From contig NJFT01000220.1 of assembly GCA_002221725.1 (NCBI GenBank), positions 1 to 64,000 of the forward strand: a stretch of 64,000 bases of DNA, in the 5' to 3' direction. Positions 1 to 11,702 of the stretch are shown piece after piece. The number at the start of each line of letters is the position of its first letter. The first letter of the stretch is position 1. A program made the position numbers and the translations under genes. The notes beneath the pieces were generated by a model. It was not told the origin of the DNA. It ran no database searches and saw only the letters and a program-made list of their open reading frames with translations. The stretch is from Scedosporium boydii. Its lineage: Eukaryota; Ascomycota; Sordariomycetes; Microascales; Microascaceae.

Positions 1-1
1 A

Positions 2-1258
2 GGAGACAGAAAGGGAGAAAAAGGTGATGATAGCAATACTGACCAAGGGTTTCTCGTGATCTTAGGGCACGCTATCTGGATCGGAAATTTGCCGCCACAC
101 ACGGATCTCATGAGCCTTGTAAATCATGTCTGCAAAGAAGCGCCTGGGCTGGAATCTCTGTTCTTGATTTCCAAGAGCAATTGCGCCTTTGCCAACTTCA
201 AAGACGAACAGACGTGTGTATTAGCCCAGCAGAGGCTCCATGATTCAAGGTTTCAGTCCGTACGCTTGGTGAGTAGATTGAGAAAAGGTGTAGCGGAACG
301 CCCCGGAGTGGGTGCGCAGGCCATTGAGGAGGCTACAGCGACGCCTTCCCAAGCTCCAGCGTCAGAAATTCCGATGCCCGAAAGTGAAGGTAGCGGATAT
401 ACCCAATCGAGTTCGACTGTCGTATCTCCACTTGCGAAAACGACATCAGAGACACCGAGAGGGGAGGGGCAGGAGAAAGAGAGATACTTCATCCTCAAGA
501 GTCTGACGGTTGAGGACTTGGGAATAAGTGTTAAGAATGGAATATGGGCAACGCAGTCGCACAACGAAGAATTGCTGAATGCGGCGTTCCAGGCATGTTT
601 TCCTTCATGCTAACCTTGTACTCTGAGCCGTCGAGCTAACTTCAGTCTTCCATATAAGTCAGCAGAGAGTGTGTACCTCATCTTTTCGGCGAACAAATCA
701 GGCGAATATTTCGGGTATGCCAGAATGACATCTCCTATCAACGAAGACCCCGCCGCGGCGATTGAGTTTGCGCCTTCGGCACAGTCCGCCGGCGCGGTCG
801 ATGTCCCAAAAGCAATTCCAACTGACGGCACCGAGTATGCCCCGAAGGGAAGGATTGTCGATGACTTGGCGCGTGGAACAATATTCTGGGAGATTGATCG
901 AGGAGAAGACGATGCTGGCAATGACGATAAGAGTGATGAAGAGAGCATGGCTGGCGGTGTGGATGGAGATGACGATGGTCCTTCAAAGAGTTGGGGGAAG
1001 CCATTCACGTTAGAGTGGTTGTCGACTGCACGTGTTCCGTTCTACAGGACCCGAGGACTCCGCAACCCCTGGAATGCAAACCGGGAGGTGAAAATCGCCC
1101 GGGACGGTACGGAGCTTGAACCAAGTGTTGGGCGGCGTTTAATCGGGCTTTTTAACACGATCCAGAGCCCCAGACTTGCGCCATCCGGTGTTCCTCCTCC
1201 CGGGGCGGGGATGACGGCATACCCACCGTCTCATCCGAGGCCAAACCTTGACACTTAG
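2..1258 (+). CDS. YTH-domain RNA-binding protein (m6A reader) with RRM, 5' partial
   Basis: The reading frame is open from base 2, so the start lies upstream of the window. Exons are <2..592 and 659..1258 (396 residues visible). An RRM-like segment (IWIGNLPPHTD, then FANFKDEQ) is followed by a low-complexity linker. The YTH domain then begins at RYFILKSLTVEDL. It contains the first aromatic-cage tryptophan (NGIWATQSHNEE), the conserved SANKSGEYFGYARM strand and a second conserved Trp (LEWLSTARVPF), and ends at VGRRLIGLF. YTH domains bind N6-methyladenosine in RNA, and the RRM+YTH layout is known from fungal homologues. An acidic insertion of about 60 residues sits inside the YTH fold. The intron at 593..658 has a GC donor (CAG/GCATGT) and an ATAAG acceptor; the joined codons read AAFQ-SAESVYL, as the family requires. 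Identification is firm; the missing N terminus prevents naming an orthologue. Confidence 0.88.
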
Positions 1259-2567
1259 TGTCGTGTTTCCTGTTTGCTGTTGGCTGGGCGTGGTGAATTA
1301 CGAGAAGTGCTGGATTATGGCTATATGATCTCTATTCGTAGACAAGACTAAAAGATAGGTAGTTTAGAGCTAGAGCAATGATTTGATGACCACTGTCCGT
1401 AACATCGTACCCCGGACCTGCCCGGTGCTTGCCGTTCCTGATGGGTATCAAGGTACTACTTATCAAATATATGAATTGGAAATTGGAAACTGACCCGTTG
1501 TCAGTCACTGATCAATCGAACGAGTTTCCTCCGGCCGGACGGATATGATGGTGGTCCATCGGCAAGAAACAAGTTTGGCCTACCGGTTTCCACCCTCCCA
1601 TAGCTGCAAGCAGGACAAGACCGGACACCGATCGTGTGAAGTTACCCGGCCTGGAACGGTTTCGAGAAAGGCTACAATAGGGTGAGGTATGCTACCCCAC
1701 CTTCTCTATGTTCCCGATCCATCTCCTTATCCCTTCGCCCATGCTCTCTCCGCTCGGCTGTTGCTAGGCCAGGAATGCCGGCATATCCTTTTGTCACCCA
1801 TCTTGTCTCGCACTCACGCCATTGGGGAGGAAACATTGAAGTCTTGGAGAGGGGAAAAAAAAAGGATATCACTGAAGAGTGTGATGTGATCTGATCTTTT
1901 GGCAGGAAACAGAGCTTGCCCAGGGAGAGACAGTTTCTTTTGGCGTCTTTTGGCGGGGGAAGTCTGGCGTGTTTCTTTTTCTTCCTCGAGTCTTCTAGAT
2001 CCTGGTGATGTCATAGCGCATCTCTGGTACGCTGCGGTTCCGCGTGGTTGAAGGCGGCGACAGCTGTGAGGGGGACGAGCTTGATTTTCCGACTAGTAGA
2101 GCTTTGACGTGATTCTCTCGAGGATAGCGTGTAGTGCAGACAAAAAATACCGCTGCGGCTAAGAGGATACTGCAGATTGATATCATTCTCATGATATATA
2201 TCAATAAACTTACACTTCGCTTCGCATTTTGATGTCCCGAGCTTCGGGGCCGGCTCGTATTACTGAATGATACAAATGATACAGTGCCAACTAATACTGT
2301 CCCAAGCAACATAACCTGACGATAAAGCGGAGCTAGAACATGACCTCAAAGCGCACAGATGTCAGGTCAACTTTCTGAACGAGAAGCGACCTGCTCGAAT
2401 CCAGCAAGAACAGTATCAATTGCGACTGTCGGCGTTGATCCCGGTCTGTTACGCTTAATGTGCGGTTTTAGTGATATTTGATCAGATTGATATGTATTGC
2501 TGTGATTAGTCATTCAAACTTGGACCAGCGAAATTAGCTCAATTGAGGCAGCTGGAACAAATAAATG
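1259..2567. other. Intergenic region, YTH gene to hsp30 promoter
   Basis: Only short overlapping frames on both strands, none with family motifs or splice structure. It would hold the YTH terminator and distal hsp30 promoter. I see no RNA gene or repeat. Confidence 0.6.
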
Positions 2568-2580
2568 TTCCGGAACATTC
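2568..2580 (+). promoter_or_regulatory. Heat-shock element (three inverted nTTCn units)
   Basis: The 13-mer TTCCGGAACATTC is a perfect TTCnnGAAnnTTC array, the binding site for trimeric heat-shock factor. It lies about 520 bp upstream of the hsp30 start and about 317 bp upstream of its TATA box. A further GGAAC half-site occurs just upstream, near 2553. Function is inferred from the consensus and the downstream gene. Confidence 0.6.
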
Positions 2581-2884
2581 TGGCACAATCTCGCACTGTC
2601 TCTCGAGATCTCTCGAGGTGCCTCATCAACTGATCCTCTTTGATCGGTGATCGTCTCCGACCGCCTGGAATCGTCGATTGGTCCCGCCACATAACCCAAA
2701 TTCCAATGGTGTAAGCAACGATTCATGGCTTGAATTATCATGAAGTTTCTAGATCCATCAGGTTACATCTTTACGATTTTGAGAACTTTCGCGTGCTCAC
2801 TTGTGATGACGAGAGCATGCCGCGTAGACCTGTTGTCTTGTTTCCAAGAGCTTCCGAGAATGAACGAGCTCAAGTGAGCTCAAG

Positions 2885-2892
2885 TATAAAAG
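2885..2892 (+). promoter_or_regulatory. TATA box of hsp30
   Basis: TATAAAAG lies 113 bp upstream of an in-frame ATG (2998) and 206 bp upstream of the family-typical start (3091). A clear TATA box is typical of stress-induced fungal genes. A start of transcription around 2915-2950 would leave the 2998 ATG inside the mRNA. Confidence 0.65.
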
Positions 2893-3090
2893 GATGCCAG
2901 AATTCTGCCTCCAAATCATCAATCCCTCTTCTCGACAAGCAATCAAGCACTACAAACAACAAAGACAGCTCCAACAAACCAAATCTTCGAACTGTATATG
3001 AAGCCCTATAGATCTCTCTTGAGAGTCACCCCTACCATCACCACTCGACACATCGCCCACCACCACATCCCAAACCTACAATCACGCACA

Positions 3091-3681
3091 ATGGCTTTCT
3101 TCCCACGATCCTTCTACGGCGACCAGGGCTTCGGCCCCCTCTTCCGTCTCCTCGAAGACTTTGATACCTACCAGGCAGGCCAGGGTCGCGGCACCTCCCG
3201 CACCAGCCTCCCCAACTTCCAGCCCAAGTTCGATGTCCGCGAGACTGAGGACGCCTACGAACTCCACGGAGAACTTCCCGGCCTGAACAAGAGTGATGTC
3301 ACCATCGAGTTCTCCGACCCCCAGACCATGGTCATCCGTGGGCGCGTTGAGCGATCCTACACCGAGGGAACCCCCCCAGCCCTCGAGGGCAAGACCTCTG
3401 CCGGCGCCATTGAGTCCGGCGAGGCGAAGAAGCCCCGCCAGGCGACCGTCGAGGAGGAAGGCGCCGAATCCAGCGCCGCTGCTACGGGCGCCGCCGAGGA
3501 ACCTAAGGATAAGGCAAAGTACTGGCTCTCTGAGCGCAGTGTTGGCGAGTTCGCCCGGAGCTTCAACTTCCCGACCCATGTCAACACCCAGTCGGTTACC
3601 GCCAGCCTCAACGAGGGAATCCTGAGTGTGATTGTGCCCAAGCTCAAGAAGGCCGAGGCTCGCCGCATCACTATCCAATAA
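3091..3681 (+). CDS. hsp30: Small heat-shock protein, hsp30/HSP20 family
   Basis: Single exon, 196 residues. The start at 3091 (MAFFPRSFYGDQGF) matches the usual N terminus of fungal hsp30 proteins and has a good context (ACAATGG). The alpha-crystallin domain starts at PKFDVRETEDAYELHGELPG and ends with LNEGILSVIVPKLKK. It is interrupted by the Ala/Glu/Lys-rich insertion (about residues 95-150) that is characteristic of this fungal group, including the WLSERSVGEFARSF return to the fold. It should act as an ATP-independent holdase binding unfolding proteins under heat. The upstream HSE and TATA box support heat induction. An in-frame ATG at 2998 would add 31 residues (see findings). Confidence 0.93.
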   Translation: MAFFPRSFYGDQGFGPLFRLLEDFDTYQAGQGRGTSRTSLPNFQPKFDVRETEDAYELHGELPGLNKSDVTIEFSDPQTMVIRGRVERSYTEGTPPALEGKTSAGAIESGEAKKPRQATVEEEGAESSAAATGAAEEPKDKAKYWLSERSVGEFARSFNFPTHVNTQSVTASLNEGILSVIVPKLKKAEARRITIQ

Positions 3682-4335
3682 ACGACCCGGCCTCGCGTTA
3701 GTTATTCCGACGAGACTTACTGTCCCTCCGGACGCAAGACTCCACTTCGGATGTTTCATGGCATAGGTATTGGAGTTAGCAGAGCGACAGGATTCATTCA
3801 TTAACTTGGTAATAGGAGGACTGGAGGTTGAGCTCAGTTTGTCTTTATATATAATGGTGTAAATTAGCTTCAATCTGAAATTCAAAGCTTTCCAAACTGT
3901 CAAAAAACGTTCCAAGGCGATTTGTGATATAATTGTATTCTGTGATGAATTAGTATGGACTTCGGTCAACCTGAAAAATGGTGGCCTATTCGCTTCTCGT
4001 CTGCGATGCTCGGCTATCGGAGGCAGTTTTCTTGGATCATAATGGCTAGGGTTCTGCTTTGGAGACTCTTCTGGGTCATCAACTATTAGTTTACTTTGAA
4101 GCCTCCTGGATCAATTGCTTTGCTGCCTGGGAAGTGATATTCTGAGCACTTGGGGGCGAGGTCACGTGTGTTGGCGTATCCTTCCCCTCCTTTATTGCCA
4201 TTGGGCTCGCACCACAACGCGTCGTCCCGTCTCAAGCGCTCCTTCTTCTAAAACTCCTTGTCTTTCTTACAATCCAGGATTCGAAAGCTTTGCTCCAATC
4301 AACCCCTCGATTTAATTTCGTGTAGATATTTTAAA
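3682..4335. other. Intergenic region, hsp30 to RAD51
   Basis: Holds the hsp30 3' end and the RAD51 promoter. The long minus-strand frame overlapping hsp30 ends here and is a shadow. Nothing else recognised. Confidence 0.6.
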
Positions 4336-5527
4336 ATGGCCGAGGAAGAGAGTTTTGATGATCACAATGGCGAAGACATGAGCATGACAGGCCCCGGAGC
4401 GCCAACCCCTCTCACCGCCCTTGAGGTATGCGTCCATCATCGGCTCGATCATGTAACGAGGCCCTGCAACCCGGCTAACAATTGTGCTTTCTTAGGGACT
4501 TGCGGGACTTACGAAACGTGATATCCAACTTGTTATGGATGGGGGTTTTAACACCGTCGAGTCTGTGGCCTACACGCCTCGTCGAGTCCTCGAGCAGATC
4601 AAGGGTATATCGGAACAAAAAGCGGCGAAAATTCTAGGCGAAGGTGAGCGTTTTCATTCAGGAGATCCCGCCCGAAGCGTATAATTTAACACGTATTTTT
4701 TTTTTCCGTTCTCAGCTTCAAAACTTGTTCCTATGGGCTTCACGACTGCCACCGAAATGCACCAGCGACGGAGTGAGTTGATCTGTATAACGACCGGATC
4801 GAAGAATTTAGACACTCTCTTGGCAGGAGGAATTGAGACAGGCTCAGTAACCGAGCTTTTCGGTGAATTCCGAACGGGGAAGAGCCAAATCTGTCATACT
4901 CTGGCTGTTACCTGTCAGCTCCCATTCGACATGGGTGGTGGCGAAGGGAAATGCCTCTACATTGATACCGAGGGTACATTCCGGCCAGTCCGTCTTCTGG
5001 CAGTCGCAAACAGGTTCGGCCTATCGGGGGAAGAAGTCCTCGACAATGTCGCGTATGCCCGAGCGTATAATTCCGACCACCAACTTCAGCTCCTCAACCA
5101 GGCGGCTTCAATGATGTGCGAGACTCGATTTTCGCTGCTCATTGTTGATAGCGCTACTGCCCTTTACAGAACCGACTTCCTAGGTCGCGGAGAGCTATCG
5201 TCACGACAAACCCACCTCGCCAAGTTCATGCGTACATTGCAGAGACTCGCAGATGAGTTCGGCATCGCTGTTGTGATCACGAACCAAGTTGTCGCGCAGG
5301 TTGATGGAGGCCCGAGCGCCATGTTCAATCCCGACCCGAAGAAGCCCATCGGCGGCAACATTATTGCCCACGCAAGTACGACCCGTATCAGTCTCAAAAA
5401 GGGCCGCGGCGAGACGAGAATCGCCAAGATTTATGATAGCCCGTGCTTGCCCGAGAGCGACTGTCTGTTTGCCATTAACGAAGATGGCATTGGAGATCCA
5501 GCGCCCAAGGACGTGGACAAGGAGTGA
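4336..5527 (+). CDS. rad51: DNA repair recombinase RAD51
   Basis: Exons 4336..4425, 4496..4643, 4716..5527; 349 residues, the normal length for fungal RAD51 (mei-3 of Neurospora). The N-terminal helix-hairpin-helix region ([14 protein letters not shown]) precedes the polymerisation linker and the RecA core. Walker A is GEFRTGKS (residues 129-136) and Walker B LLIVDS (220-225). The loop-2 region [13 protein letters not shown] and the C-terminal [13 protein letters not shown] are conserved. It forms helical filaments on single-stranded DNA and catalyses homologous pairing and strand exchange in the nucleus. Both introns have standard GT-AG ends; the second splits an Ala codon and restores [15 protein letters not shown]. 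The start at MAEEESFDD was preferred over an upstream frame because it is followed directly by the family N terminus. Confidence 0.97.
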
Positions 5528-6343
5528 GTAGTACACGTACGTGGGGAATGAGAGCCACGAATGATGCGGTATGAGGTTTAGGGCATGGGTAATGGGACAT
5601 CGCGACGGGCATCTTATGAGGGATTGCTGTCTATTTTATTAGTGCATGGCCGGCGTTTGGTATCTGGGTTGCAAGTTCCCCTATCTGTTAGAGCAAAATG
5701 CATTGATAATAATACAATATGTACTTATATCGAAGGGACTATTCGTTGTTTGTCGATGGGGGAAAGTCAAACTAAGGGCTGAGCTTATCTCAATTTACGA
5801 ATACATTTATCGCCGTTTATCTCTGACCTCGAAGGCCATTTTCGCCAGCATCTTAAACTGTGAACTTTATTCATTTTAGCTTTGTATATCAATCACAAAC
5901 AATTGAATGCAATAGCTTGCTCAAGCCAGATTTGATCATTTTCAGGAAACCTCACTTGCAACATCAGGTCTTACATCCCCTCTTCCACCCCCAAAAAGGC
6001 AGTAAAAAGGCACTGGAAGCTGATTTCCTCTTCCGGATTAGTGCCAGAATTTGAGCCAGTCATACCTTCCGCGCCGTCAAGGCGTCCAAGTACACTGCAG
6101 GAGCATACTAAACAATAGTGAATTTCGGGTACCACCTTCCTGAGCCATACAAACTCAACCTCAGAACTGGAATCAAAATATTTCGCGACACCATCAACCT
6201 CACTCATCCGACTACCATAACTGAAACCATCTCTCTCGACAACACCTTCTTTCCTTCCACCCTTGCAGCGACGACAAATCCCTTGCGCGGTCGCCAAGTA
6301 ATTAATTTCGAATTCCCGCCGAGCGCGGCTACATGGGGCCGAA
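5528..6343. other. Intergenic region, RAD51 to Nup120
   Basis: AT-richer spacer with only chance frames. It contains the RAD51 3' end and the Nup120 promoter. No repeat or RNA gene recognised. Confidence 0.6.
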
Positions 6344-9300
6344 ATGGAGTCGAGAGATGCACCGTTCGTATTCAAGGAAACGCGCCTAAACCTTGAGCCA
6401 TCATCCTCTGCCTTCGTCGCCAACATTCGAGTGCCCGCCCCGTCATCGCATTCTAGAGGAGCATACCGACGACATACGGGTAGTCATGGGACGGATCTGG
6501 ATGAAGAGACTACTTTTGCGCTAAAAAACCTGTCGCCTGCGTCGTCAATCTTCCAGCGCAAGCTATCGACATCCCCCACCAGCTTCCTGTGGAGGGTTCT
6601 CGAAGATGGGACCGTTCTCAGCGTTCGAGCCGTGGATGTATGCAAGCAAAACAAGACGCCCGACGCGTCCCTCGTGCTCAACTTCAAGTTCACCATTCCG
6701 ATACAGTCCTCTTGCGTGGCCTTGACTGAACCCGACGATCATGATGCGCTTTTCATCTACGTCATTGATCAGTCGAATCACCTCTATTCATTCTCTCTGC
6801 GGCCAGATCTTTTTTGCCGCAGGTCATCTCTCGATTCTAATATTGGCGATGTTTGCCGTGTACACCTTCCCCCCTCACTGGCGTCTAGATACCCCCATCG
6901 GCTGGTAGCCGTCAACGCGAACAGCCTGCTCGTTACCCTTCATGACGGGGGTTTAGTTCGGCTTGATAGGAACCATGCTCACGACGGTATGTACTATAGT
7001 GCAGTATCTATTTTCCCCCGCGATGGAGAGGAATCCCCTGCTAATAGACGCACACCCCATCAGCTTCTGCAAACCCCTGGATCGAATCAAACTATAATTC
7101 TCAAACGTGGGCACAAGGCCTTCGAAACCTCTTACCCATCCGCGGAAGCACCACAGTCAAATATGGAAAGATAAACATGGACTATAGTGCTGCTGCGTCA
7201 GTTCAGGTATCATCTTTGAGCCTAGATTATTCCTTCCTGTTTACGGTGTGTATTGATCATCGTATGCGGATATGGAACGCCCGAACGGGACAAATCCTCC
7301 ACACGATCGATATCTTGAATGCCGAGAGGAATCCCCAAGAAATCGGGAAGTGGACAATAGATCCGTCCCAAACAAACCTGGTTCGCATCATTGAGACGGG
7401 TCCCGGCCGGGGCGTGTGCGTCACTTTCTCTCCTATCGGTCCAGGCGAGTTCAAGTTTTGGAAAGTCTTGGCAAAGACCGATTCCAACCTTATTCTAGAG
7501 GATGCTTACCCGAATGACCACTTTATCCCGAATGCGCCATCCCTTTCTGATGCCTGGACGCTCGCCGATTTTTCCGTCTCAGAGATTGCCGACGGCCAAC
7601 TGCACCTATGGATACTGTGGAAAAACAACACAACCTACCGCGTCCAAAGACTTCGGCTTACATTGACGGAGATGACCGAGTCGTGGGAGTCGGGGAATGA
7701 TGCCGTGTATTTCGACTCTAGCCTTCCCACGGCTGAAACATCCGGACCTTGTGACCCCATCGATTCCACTGAGAGGTGGCTCGAGGTGATCCTTTGTCCT
7801 GGTCGTTTCACGAGGTCCACCTTAGAGACCGCGCTGGCTATATATGAACGTGGCCTGGGGAAGAAGACGGAGAGCTCGTCCAAAGGGCCAAGGAGCCTAC
7901 CGGAGTCGATATGCTCAGTCCTTGCGTCCACAGCCGCATTGGAGCGGTGTCCATCTGGCGGCATGGACTATGAGCAATTCAGGTCGGCGAGCGAAATTCA
8001 CTGGAGACGATTTTACCGTCTCCTGGTGGAGCTGGATAAAAGGCGAAGCGAGGCCGTATCCCTGGTGCTAGACTCGGCTGCGGACACGGCCTGGGTTGTG
8101 TGCGCCGACTTTGTCTCCGCGATTCGCGAGTGTAGCCAACTGGAGAAACTTTACCACAACCTATCTCGACCGGAAAGCTCACAAAAGGATGTGGCCAAGC
8201 TGGTTTCCACTGCTCTTTCTTTCTTGGATGTTTTGCCAGACAACGTCATGCAAATATGCACTGCCGTGCTGCGCCCAGAGCTCTTCGAAGACACAACGAA
8301 AACGGACTTGGAGCGCATCCAGTACTTCTCCGACAAAGCTGGGTTCTGGAGGGGCGTTACGGAAGAAGATTGCATTCCCGTGGTCGAAAATCTGGGTCAG
8401 AATTTTAACCTCGTGACTCTTGACCTATACAACCAGATTCTTGACCTTGTTGCGCCGGATGCTTCCACGAACAGGAACATCCGCCATCCCTTGACCGACT
8501 TTGGTAGAAAACTTGTTGTGAAAGCAGTCCAGGACAACTTGGCGCTGCAATGGAAGGTGTGTTTCAGCCAGCTGATCCTGCTGGTGCACATGGAGTTCGA
8601 ATTTGAGCAAGAAGAGGACGCACTGCATCACAGAGTGGACATTGGGACTGTCTTCCGAAGGCTAGTCGACGTTCTGCGCCGGCTTGAGCTCCTTCGCTGG
8701 CTCTCGAAAGCGGAAATCTCTGTCCCACTGCGGATGGAGCGAGGTGGAGCGTCATCTCCCGTGGCCTTGAAACGCGGGAACGACGAAATGCAGACCATCA
8801 CAGCTTTGGAAGGCAGCGTCGGACATCTCCTTGGGTTCGGCGACGTTAAGCGCGAGCCGCTCGCTTCGAGCCTTACCGACATCGTGGCTAGCCTTTGTTC
8901 CCCGGAGAGCGATATTGAACTGTCACCAGCTCATATTCAGTGCTTCCTCGTCAAGAGGGATAGGGCGGACCTCGCTGCTGAACTCATCCCTTTTAGTGAC
9001 CGTACCCCATTCGCGACATATGTTCAAGGCCGTGTATTCCTCGCCTTGAGGGACTATTCATCGGCTTCGATTTACTTTAAGAAGGCGGCTATCGGTCTCA
9101 GTAAGTGAATTTTAAACCCCCGCCAAATTCATTTTCCCTCCCCTTTTTGTTTGGTATGTATACGGGATAAGTGTGTACTAATTGCTGAATTTCATCTAGG
9201 CGTTGAAGATGCTGGAACAGATAGGCATAGCGTCGGTCTTCTTGATGACACCGAATGGATCTTGCTTTATAAAGGCATGGCGAAATACTACTGTCATATC

Positions 9301-10035
9301 GTCTCTATCTTCGAAAAGGCTCGGGCGTACTCTTATGTCGTGGAGTTCTCGCGGTTAGCGCTTCAGTTCATATCCTCTACCAACCCGGCCGAAGCGCAGC
9401 TTATTCGGGCCGAAATGCTTAGCCGTCAGTTCAATGCGGCCGTGGCCATTTCTTCGTTCGACGTGGCACATGCAGCCCTCCTGTCCATGACGGATCAGGC
9501 TGTGCAACACTCCAGCTTACGCAAGCTGATTGACAAGATGTGCGAATCCTGCCACAACATCGAACTCACTTCACTCTCCTTCACCGGTCTCACCGCGACC
9601 GTTGATGATATCCTCACCCAGAAATGCCGCTCCTCCGGTGACGTTGTCCACGGCGTGCCTTACCACCAAATCCACTACTCGTGGCGAATCAGCCGCAACG
9701 ACTATAGGGGAGCCGCCTCCGTGCTTCTAGAAAGAATACACAAGCTCCAGGCCGCCGGCGAGGGAGACAAATTTGTCGGCGAGGACGTCCTCGATACGCC
9801 CGTGACAAGGCACTATCTTTTGCTCATAAACGCTCTTAGCTGCGTCGATCCGAAGCAGGCGTGGATCTTTTCCGAAGAGGTCAGCGATGCCGAGGGTGGC
9901 GTGAAGCCTGGCAAGAGGAAGGTGGTGACGCTGGCGGATGTACGGAAGCAATACCAGGAGGAACTGGACAGGATTGCGGCTATCCAGAATGATCAATTTG
10001 GGTTCGAGGCAGATGATGCCATGCAGATTCTGTAA
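6344..10035 (+). CDS. nup120: Nucleoporin Nup120/Nup160 (Y-complex)
   Basis: Exons 6344..6986, 7064..9100, 9200..10035; 1171 residues, in the range of fungal Nup120/Nup160. The start MESRDAPFVFKETRLNLEP matches the family N terminus. An N-terminal beta-propeller-like region (FTVCIDHRMRIWNARTGQ is the clearest blade) is followed by a long helical region with LxxxL-type repeats ending in YQEELDRIAAIQNDQFGF. It is a structural subunit of the Nup84/Nup107 Y-complex on the nuclear pore scaffold. Intron 1 (77 nt) has donor GTATGT, branch TGCTAAT and acceptor CAG; without splicing the frame ends 190 bases further on. Intron 2 (99 nt) uses GTAAGT. Both splices are phase 1 and restore a continuous frame. 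Convergent with Vps26. Confidence 0.9.
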
Positions 10036-10473
10036 AGGGTGGCGAGGGAGGAGGAAAAAGTCAAGGCTAAGCTTGCTTGTATTTATCATGGGAAAAAGAC
10101 ATTGTGCGAGTCATTTTGAACACAACGGAAGGATACCGGAACGTCTCTGCAAAGCGAGGTATGAAATGTACAGGAGTAGATTATTATTTTCTCACATCCG
10201 CCCTTTCGCCTCTTTTTCACAACGAGGGCTATCTCGCGGGGTAGAAGAAAACAGTTAACATGTACCTCAGTCCGAAACGCTTTCTTCACTTCTTCGCCAA
10301 CTTGTCTCCGATGACTAGCCGCCTGATTTATGAAGAGCAAAGAGAGAAAAACCGGACGCCATACCCATATGCTAATAGATACACACAAAGAACGCAGCTG
10401 GTCTAGCAGGAGAACAACAAGACTTGGTATAAAAAGGAACAAACTGTGTGGTAGCCGGGGTTCATCATTGGCC
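10036..10473. other. Convergent 3' spacer, Nup120 / Vps26
   Basis: 438 bp between two converging stop codons; expected to hold both 3' UTRs. No gene or repeat seen. Confidence 0.6.
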
Positions 10474-11702
10474 TCACGCTTGCATGGTAGGAGGGGGGAC
10501 AGTGGCTATCGTTCTGTTGTCTGCTGGGGGAGGGGCGCCCGGGGTATCGGGAGCTGGTAGTTCAGGGGCTTGTCGGTAAAGGATAATCTCGGACTGCTTG
10601 AAGTATCTCCGAGCGTCTGTTCCAGAAAGTCGTGTCAGTCTCTAGTAAAAGGAAAATAATGAAATCAAGGGGCGCGATTATACGAGGCATACCTTCATCA
10701 ATGAGCACCAAACTAAGATAATATCTGGTGGAAAATTTCTTGTTGACGTCCCTAAACGTAGGGGTAAGATCGAAGCCGCCGAGGAAGAGTCTGATTGGGA
10801 TTGTTTCTCCCCTGGAGGGAGAGCCGTCCATGATCTACAAACGTCAGCCATTTTGCGCATATTTTCCAAGGGGTAGTAGCTCCGCGTAGGCTAGAATATG
10901 TTGTTAGACTTACCTCAAACCTCACCAAGGTCTCACTCTCGTTATATTGGTTTGGCGCGGCCCCCGTGGTCTCTCGTCTAATGATTGACAGCTCCATGTG
11001 CTTGATCTTCAAGCGAACTAGCAAAAAGTATATCCTCCCCACAATCACATCCTTTAGGTGATACTTGGACTTGGAGTACTCGAACTCGATGTGAAGACAG
11101 TCCTCAATACCGACATCCATCTTGATTGAACTGTTCACGTCGGGAACGACGCGATACGAATAAACCCAGATATCCTTCTCCCGGATAACGTCGGCCATAC
11201 GTCGAGAGACAGTTACTCGAACGAAGTATCGAAGCTTGACGTTTATGCCGTTGTATGACTCGTATTGCTTCTCGACATTCTTAAAGTTGAAGTCGAAGGT
11301 CTGGGGGTGCTGGAGCTCGCCAGGGGCCGCAAGCTCCTGGACGAGTGATAAGAACTCGTAGTGGTTTCCCCGGTCAAAGAACATTTCTAGATCAAGCCGG
11401 ACACACAAGGGACGTTAGTTACCAGCACCATGAGAGCTAGGGCGGGGCTCGAGCCATGGGAGTTGTTCAAGAAAGAGTCGCATACCTATGCTGCCGATGA
11501 ACTGCACCTTAATGCCAGTGTGCTCGAGGCGTTTTCCGTCCTTAGGGCGGATAGTAACAGAACCTTTCACCGACTCTCCATCCATGTATAGGGGCGCTTT
11601 CTCTCGACGGTTTTTGTCGAGCTTGACATCAACCATTTGCCTCTCGTCGGCGTCATCAAGGACGATGTCGATATCGACGGGGGTTGCGAAGAAGTAAGAC
11701 AT
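10474..11702 (-). CDS. vps26: Retromer subunit Vps26
   Basis: Exons, in transcript order: 11702..11486, 11386..10914, 10834..10693, 10616..10474; 324 residues, close to the usual 320-380. The arrestin-like fold is recognisable from MSYFFATPVDIDIVL, HTGIKVQFIGSIE, LRYFVRVTVSRR, the segment KYHLKDVIVGRIYFLLVRLK, and then PIRLFLGGFDLTPT and SLVLIDEDARRYFKQSEI. It pairs with Vps35/Vps29 on endosomes for cargo retrieval to the Golgi. All three introns are GT-AG (79-99 nt), and the joined codons read SIGEMFFDRG, VRFEIMDGSP and LIDEDARRY. The C-terminal tail is Pro-rich. It shares a 525 bp divergent promoter region with RPL9. Confidence 0.95.

Noticed and set aside
3082..3969. 295-residue minus-strand frame over hsp30
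   Set aside because: It is antisense to a secure gene whose G/C-rich third positions remove stops on the other strand; Gly/Leu/Ala-rich, no family motif.
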